This document shows positions 61,499 to 64,000 of a stretch of 64,000 nucleotides of DNA, one piece after another. The notes under the pieces are model-generated. The model saw nothing but the letters and a program-made list of their open reading frames with translations. It was not told the origin of the DNA and did no database searches. The stretch is from Crateriforma conspicua (lineage in GTDB: Bacteria > Planctomycetota > Planctomycetia > Pirellulales > Pirellulaceae). Positions within the stretch are counted from its first letter, which is position 1; every line of letters begins with the position of its first letter. The position numbers and the translations under genes were made by a program. The stretch is taken from assembly GCF_007752935.1 (NCBI RefSeq), contig NZ_CP036319.1, positions 4,526,001 to 4,590,000 of the forward strand, given 5' to 3'.

Positions 61499-64000
61499 CC
61501 GAAATCGGTTGCGGCATCCGTTGGATCGGTTGATCCATGGGGACACCCCCGGTGTAATCGTTTTGCACCGGCACCGGTTCGCCGACCGGGACGTCGCTGA
61601 TGATCACTTCGTTGGGAACCACACCGGATTCCAGCATCGCACCATAGGCATAGCCGTAGTTCGGTCCCAACGGTTGACGTCGGATCGGAATACAGCATTC
61701 GTCTTCACAGCAGCCGCACAGGTTGGGGTTCTTGGTTCCCGGCAGGGTCAACAAGTATTCCGCATCCAGTTCGCCCGGATCCATCCACAATCCGTCCGGC
61801 GTCAGGTCCATCACACCAAGGTCAAAGTACAAGCCGCGACGGACGACTTCGTAGTTGACGTAGATGTTTAGCAACTGGTTTTGCGATGCCAGCAGAGCAT
61901 CCAACGCTCGAATCGTATCCTGGGCGGCGGTGGGTCCGCTGTTCAATCCTCGGGCGTCACGCAACAGTCGGATGTCTTCGTTCAATTCGATCTGTGCCGC
62001 AGCAATTCGCACGGCTTGTCGACCGAGTTCGAAATTCAATCGGTTCTGTTGCAACTGGCGAACGGTGCTACGCATCAGACTCCAAATGCCGTCTTCGTAT
62101 TGATAGTAGCTTCGTTTGGCTCGATCAAACTCAATCAACGACTGACGATACGTGTTGCGTTCTTGCAGTCGAGTGATGGGTGCATCCCACTGCAACCCGA
62201 CTCGCAATCGTCCGGTGTCGCCACGCAGTGCGAACGGATTGTTGCCGACGTTTTGGACATCACCGCTGAAGACCACGTCCAGGCTGCTTTCCAAGTCATC
62301 CGCGTTGAATTCGATCAGACGCCACGAATCGACCAGCGATGCACGAGCATTGGCCCAGTCGCGGCGATTGACGCGAGCGATCTGGAACGCTTCGGCCGGA
62401 TCAATTTCGATCTCGGGCAACAGCACACTTTCGACGCGGGCACGAGCCTGGATCAGCTGGACCGCCAAGACGTCGTCGCCCAGTTCGGCCAACAAGTCTT
62501 GGGATTCCAAAATGATTTCGTCACGCAATCGGACGGCCAAATCGGATTCGTCGCCGGCACCTTGATTGGCCAGCAAGTCTTCGATGCTTTCATCCAGAGC
62601 TTGGATCCGTTCGCCGTACGATTCCAAGCGTTCTTGCAACGCCGTGAAACGATCAGCCAGTTCGTCGGACAGTTCATCCAGTTCTTCGATTTCAAAGATC
62701 GACTCGTCGATTTCTTTGATGTTCAGCAGCGTGCAAATCTGTGCCTTTTCCTGTTCATACAGGTCGTACAGCGATTCGTTCTGGCTGCGTCGATCGGGCA
62801 ACGTCTCGATGAACTGTGCCAAGTCCTCTTTGACCCGTGGCAAGTCGTCTTCCAGCAAGGTTTCTCGGAAATCGGCCAGCGGGTCGATCTGTTGTTTCAA
62901 ATCACGCAGGAAGTCGGCAACCTTGGGCGTCCATTCGATCGTCGATTCGGGCAGCCCGGTTTCCTCGTTGATCACCGGCTTGGCGGTTTCCAACAAAGAC
63001 ACGTTCAACGCCCCGACATTGGTCCGCACGTCGACCAATTGTTCGCGTCGTCCACGCAGCTCGCGATCGATCAGTTCGAATCGCTTCAAGATCGGATCGT
63101 CGATTCGCACACAGATGTATGGCGGCAAACCAAGTTGGACCAGGAACCGATCCAGCGACGTTTGGTATCCGACCTTCTGTTGAACAAGCTGGCTTTGCGA
63201 GCTCAGCAGGGCCGAACGGGCCTGTGCGACTTGCAACCGTTGACGCACGATCGCTTCAGCGTCGTCGGGAATCGTGGTCAACAGTTCGACCAAGGTGTTT
63301 TCCAGCACCAGCAGGTTTTCGCTGAGCCGGGCGATGTTTTCTTCCAAGTTTTGGATCTGCAATTGGTCCTGCAACAAGCCCAGCAGACCACCGGCTTGGG
63401 GCACGCCACCGAAACCGGCAGCACCACCACCGCCCCCGGTCAGACCGGCAAATCCGCCACCCAGACCGGTGAAGCCGCTGAGTCCGACGCCGAAGACCCC
63501 ACCACTACGTTGAACATTGCTTTCGGTCGATCGCCCGACGGTGATGTTCAGATAAAAGCTGCGACGATACCGCTCGAACGCCCGCACGTTGGATAGCAGA
63601 CGACGTTCCGACAACGTCAGTCGTTCCAGCACACGGTCGCGGCCGGCGTTTCGCAGCAACGGTTGAATCAGCGAAAAATCCAGAACCGTCGATGCGCTTT
63701 GTGCGTTCGGGCCGCTCAGTTCCCAGACGATGCTGTTGGCCACGCCGGCGACCAATTCGCCGCCGGTCGCGAAGGACCGTTGTAACGCCAGGTTTCGTCG
63801 TCCGGTGCTGTAGGGACCAACTTCCAGACGAGTGCTGCTGTCGCTGCCACCGTTACGACGCCGGCCGTCGGCGGTCAGGAATGTCCGTGCCCCGCCGAAA
63901 AACTGGGTATCAAAGCGGAATCGTTCGCTGCTGACGTCCAGCGCGGACAGGTACAGTTGTTCCAGCTGCTGTTGATAGTCGGGCGAATGCAGCAGAGCCA
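61476..64000 (-). CDS. TolC-family outer membrane protein (N-terminus beyond window)
   Basis: At least 840 residues are visible and the frame is open to the right edge, so the start is outside. TolC-type features: repeated long helices (LQIQNLEENIARLSENLLVL, VGYQTSLDRFLVQLGLPPYI, RIAAAQIELNEDIRLLRDAR) and the late SQNQLLNIYVNYEVVRRGLYFDLG block. It is longer than E. coli TolC (~470), with a Gly-rich segment (GLGGGFAGLTGGGGGAAGFG) and an extended acidic coiled-coil region. The C-terminus is Cys- and Pro-rich (CGCCEDECC). It probably forms an outer membrane export channel. Confidence 0.85.
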   Translation of the reverse strand, partial: ALLHSPDYQQQLEQLYLSALDVSSERFRFDTQFFGGARTFLTADGRRRNGGSDSSTRLEVGPYSTGRRNLALQRSFATGGELVAGVANSIVWELSGPNAQSASTVLDFSLIQPLLRNAGRDRVLERLTLSERRLLSNVRAFERYRRSFYLNITVGRSTESNVQRSGGVFGVGLSGFTGLGGGFAGLTGGGGGAAGFGGVPQAGGLLGLLQDQLQIQNLEENIARLSENLLVLENTLVELLTTIPDDAEAIVRQRLQVAQARSALLSSQSQLVQQKVGYQTSLDRFLVQLGLPPYICVRIDDPILKRFELIDRELRGRREQLVDVRTNVGALNVSLLETAKPVINEETGLPESTIEWTPKVADFLRDLKQQIDPLADFRETLLEDDLPRVKEDLAQFIETLPDRRSQNESLYDLYEQEKAQICTLLNIKEIDESIFEIEELDELSDELADRFTALQERLESYGERIQALDESIEDLLANQGAGDESDLAVRLRDEIILESQDLLAELGDDVLAVQLIQARARVESVLLPEIEIDPAEAFQIARVNRRDWANARASLVDSWRLIEFNADDLESSLDVVFSGDVQNVGNNPFALRGDTGRLRVGLQWDAPITRLQERNTYRQSLIEFDRAKRSYYQYEDGIWSLMRSTVRQLQQNRLNFELGRQAVRIAAAQIELNEDIRLLRDARGLNSGPTAAQDTIRALDALLASQNQLLNIYVNYEVVRRGLYFDLGVMDLTPDGLWMDPGELDAEYLLTLPGTKNPNLCGCCEDECCIPIRRQPLGPNYGYAYGAMLESGVVPNEVIISDVPVGEPVPVQNDYTGGVPMDQPIQRMPQPISVSGEAPL

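Noticed and set aside
61881-63596. 571-residue open frame on the plus strand
   Set aside because: It is the antisense of the TolC-family gene, which has a consistent helical protein pattern; the plus-strand frame is Gln/Arg/Phe-rich with no motif.

Overview
The window looks like chromosomal DNA from a planctomycete, most likely a Rhodopirellula/Pirellulales-type marine bacterium. The reasons are the moderately high GC, the dispersed gene order with many strand switches, a Tat-exported Gfo/Idh oxidoreductase, sulfatases, small planctomycete-type lipoproteins, a PEP-CTERM protein, a huge VWA membrane protein and a PTPMT1-like phosphatase. The taxon is inferred from gene content and no taxonomic marker was searched.

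Layout. Positions 1-8.9 kb hold the 5' part of zwf, yidD, a Tat-exported oxidoreductase, a TIM-barrel isomerase, a ~1000-residue exported protein, aroA and a small membrane protein. Positions 9.2-19.2 kb carry a lipoprotein, uvrA, a membrane-anchored protein, an exported S9 peptidase, an ABC-2 permease, lexA and a CobB-type sirtuin. uvrA and lexA are the DNA-damage genes. Two palindromes lie between lexA and the divergent permease gene. Positions 19.3-22.3 kb hold fumC, a small coiled-coil protein, rpsU and tRNA-Val(UAC) with an intrinsic terminator.

Directly behind the tRNA, 22.4-26.6 kb looks like an accessory island. It contains tandem ~126-bp repeats, a REP-associated tyrosine (HUH/Y1) transposase flanked by REP-like hairpins, small orphan genes, a PD-(D/E)XK nuclease-helicase of the DUF2075 type and a gene-free repeat-like tract.

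Positions 26.6-37.1 kb carry a DUF1579 protein, a sulfatase, a lipoprotein behind a perfect 15-bp stem-loop, a membrane protein/S41 protease pair, a CPA2 antiporter overlapping a DUF418 gene, and an FG-GAP protein. Positions 37.1-42.8 kb form a surface-polysaccharide neighbourhood: a Wzy/O-antigen ligase-like protein, an Alg13-Alg14-like fused glycosyltransferase and, nearby, a WecG/TagA-like enzyme. Positions 42.9-44.9 kb hold a MnmE-like GTPase without the usual C-terminal Cys motif and a GGQ release-factor-like protein.

Positions 44.9-51.8 kb contain the most unusual cassette: a secreted protein, a soluble-sensor-plus-HlyD fusion, a HlyD adaptor and an M50 protease-plus-HlyD fusion. The last three are linked by two 4-nt start/stop overlaps, and no ABC or RND pump is encoded with them. 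The rest holds an alternative GlmU, argC, a CPBP protease, a candidate structured RNA (55.85-55.94 kb), the PEP-CTERM gene in a less GC-rich zone, the VWA protein, the PTPMT1-like phosphatase and a TolC-family protein running off the right edge.
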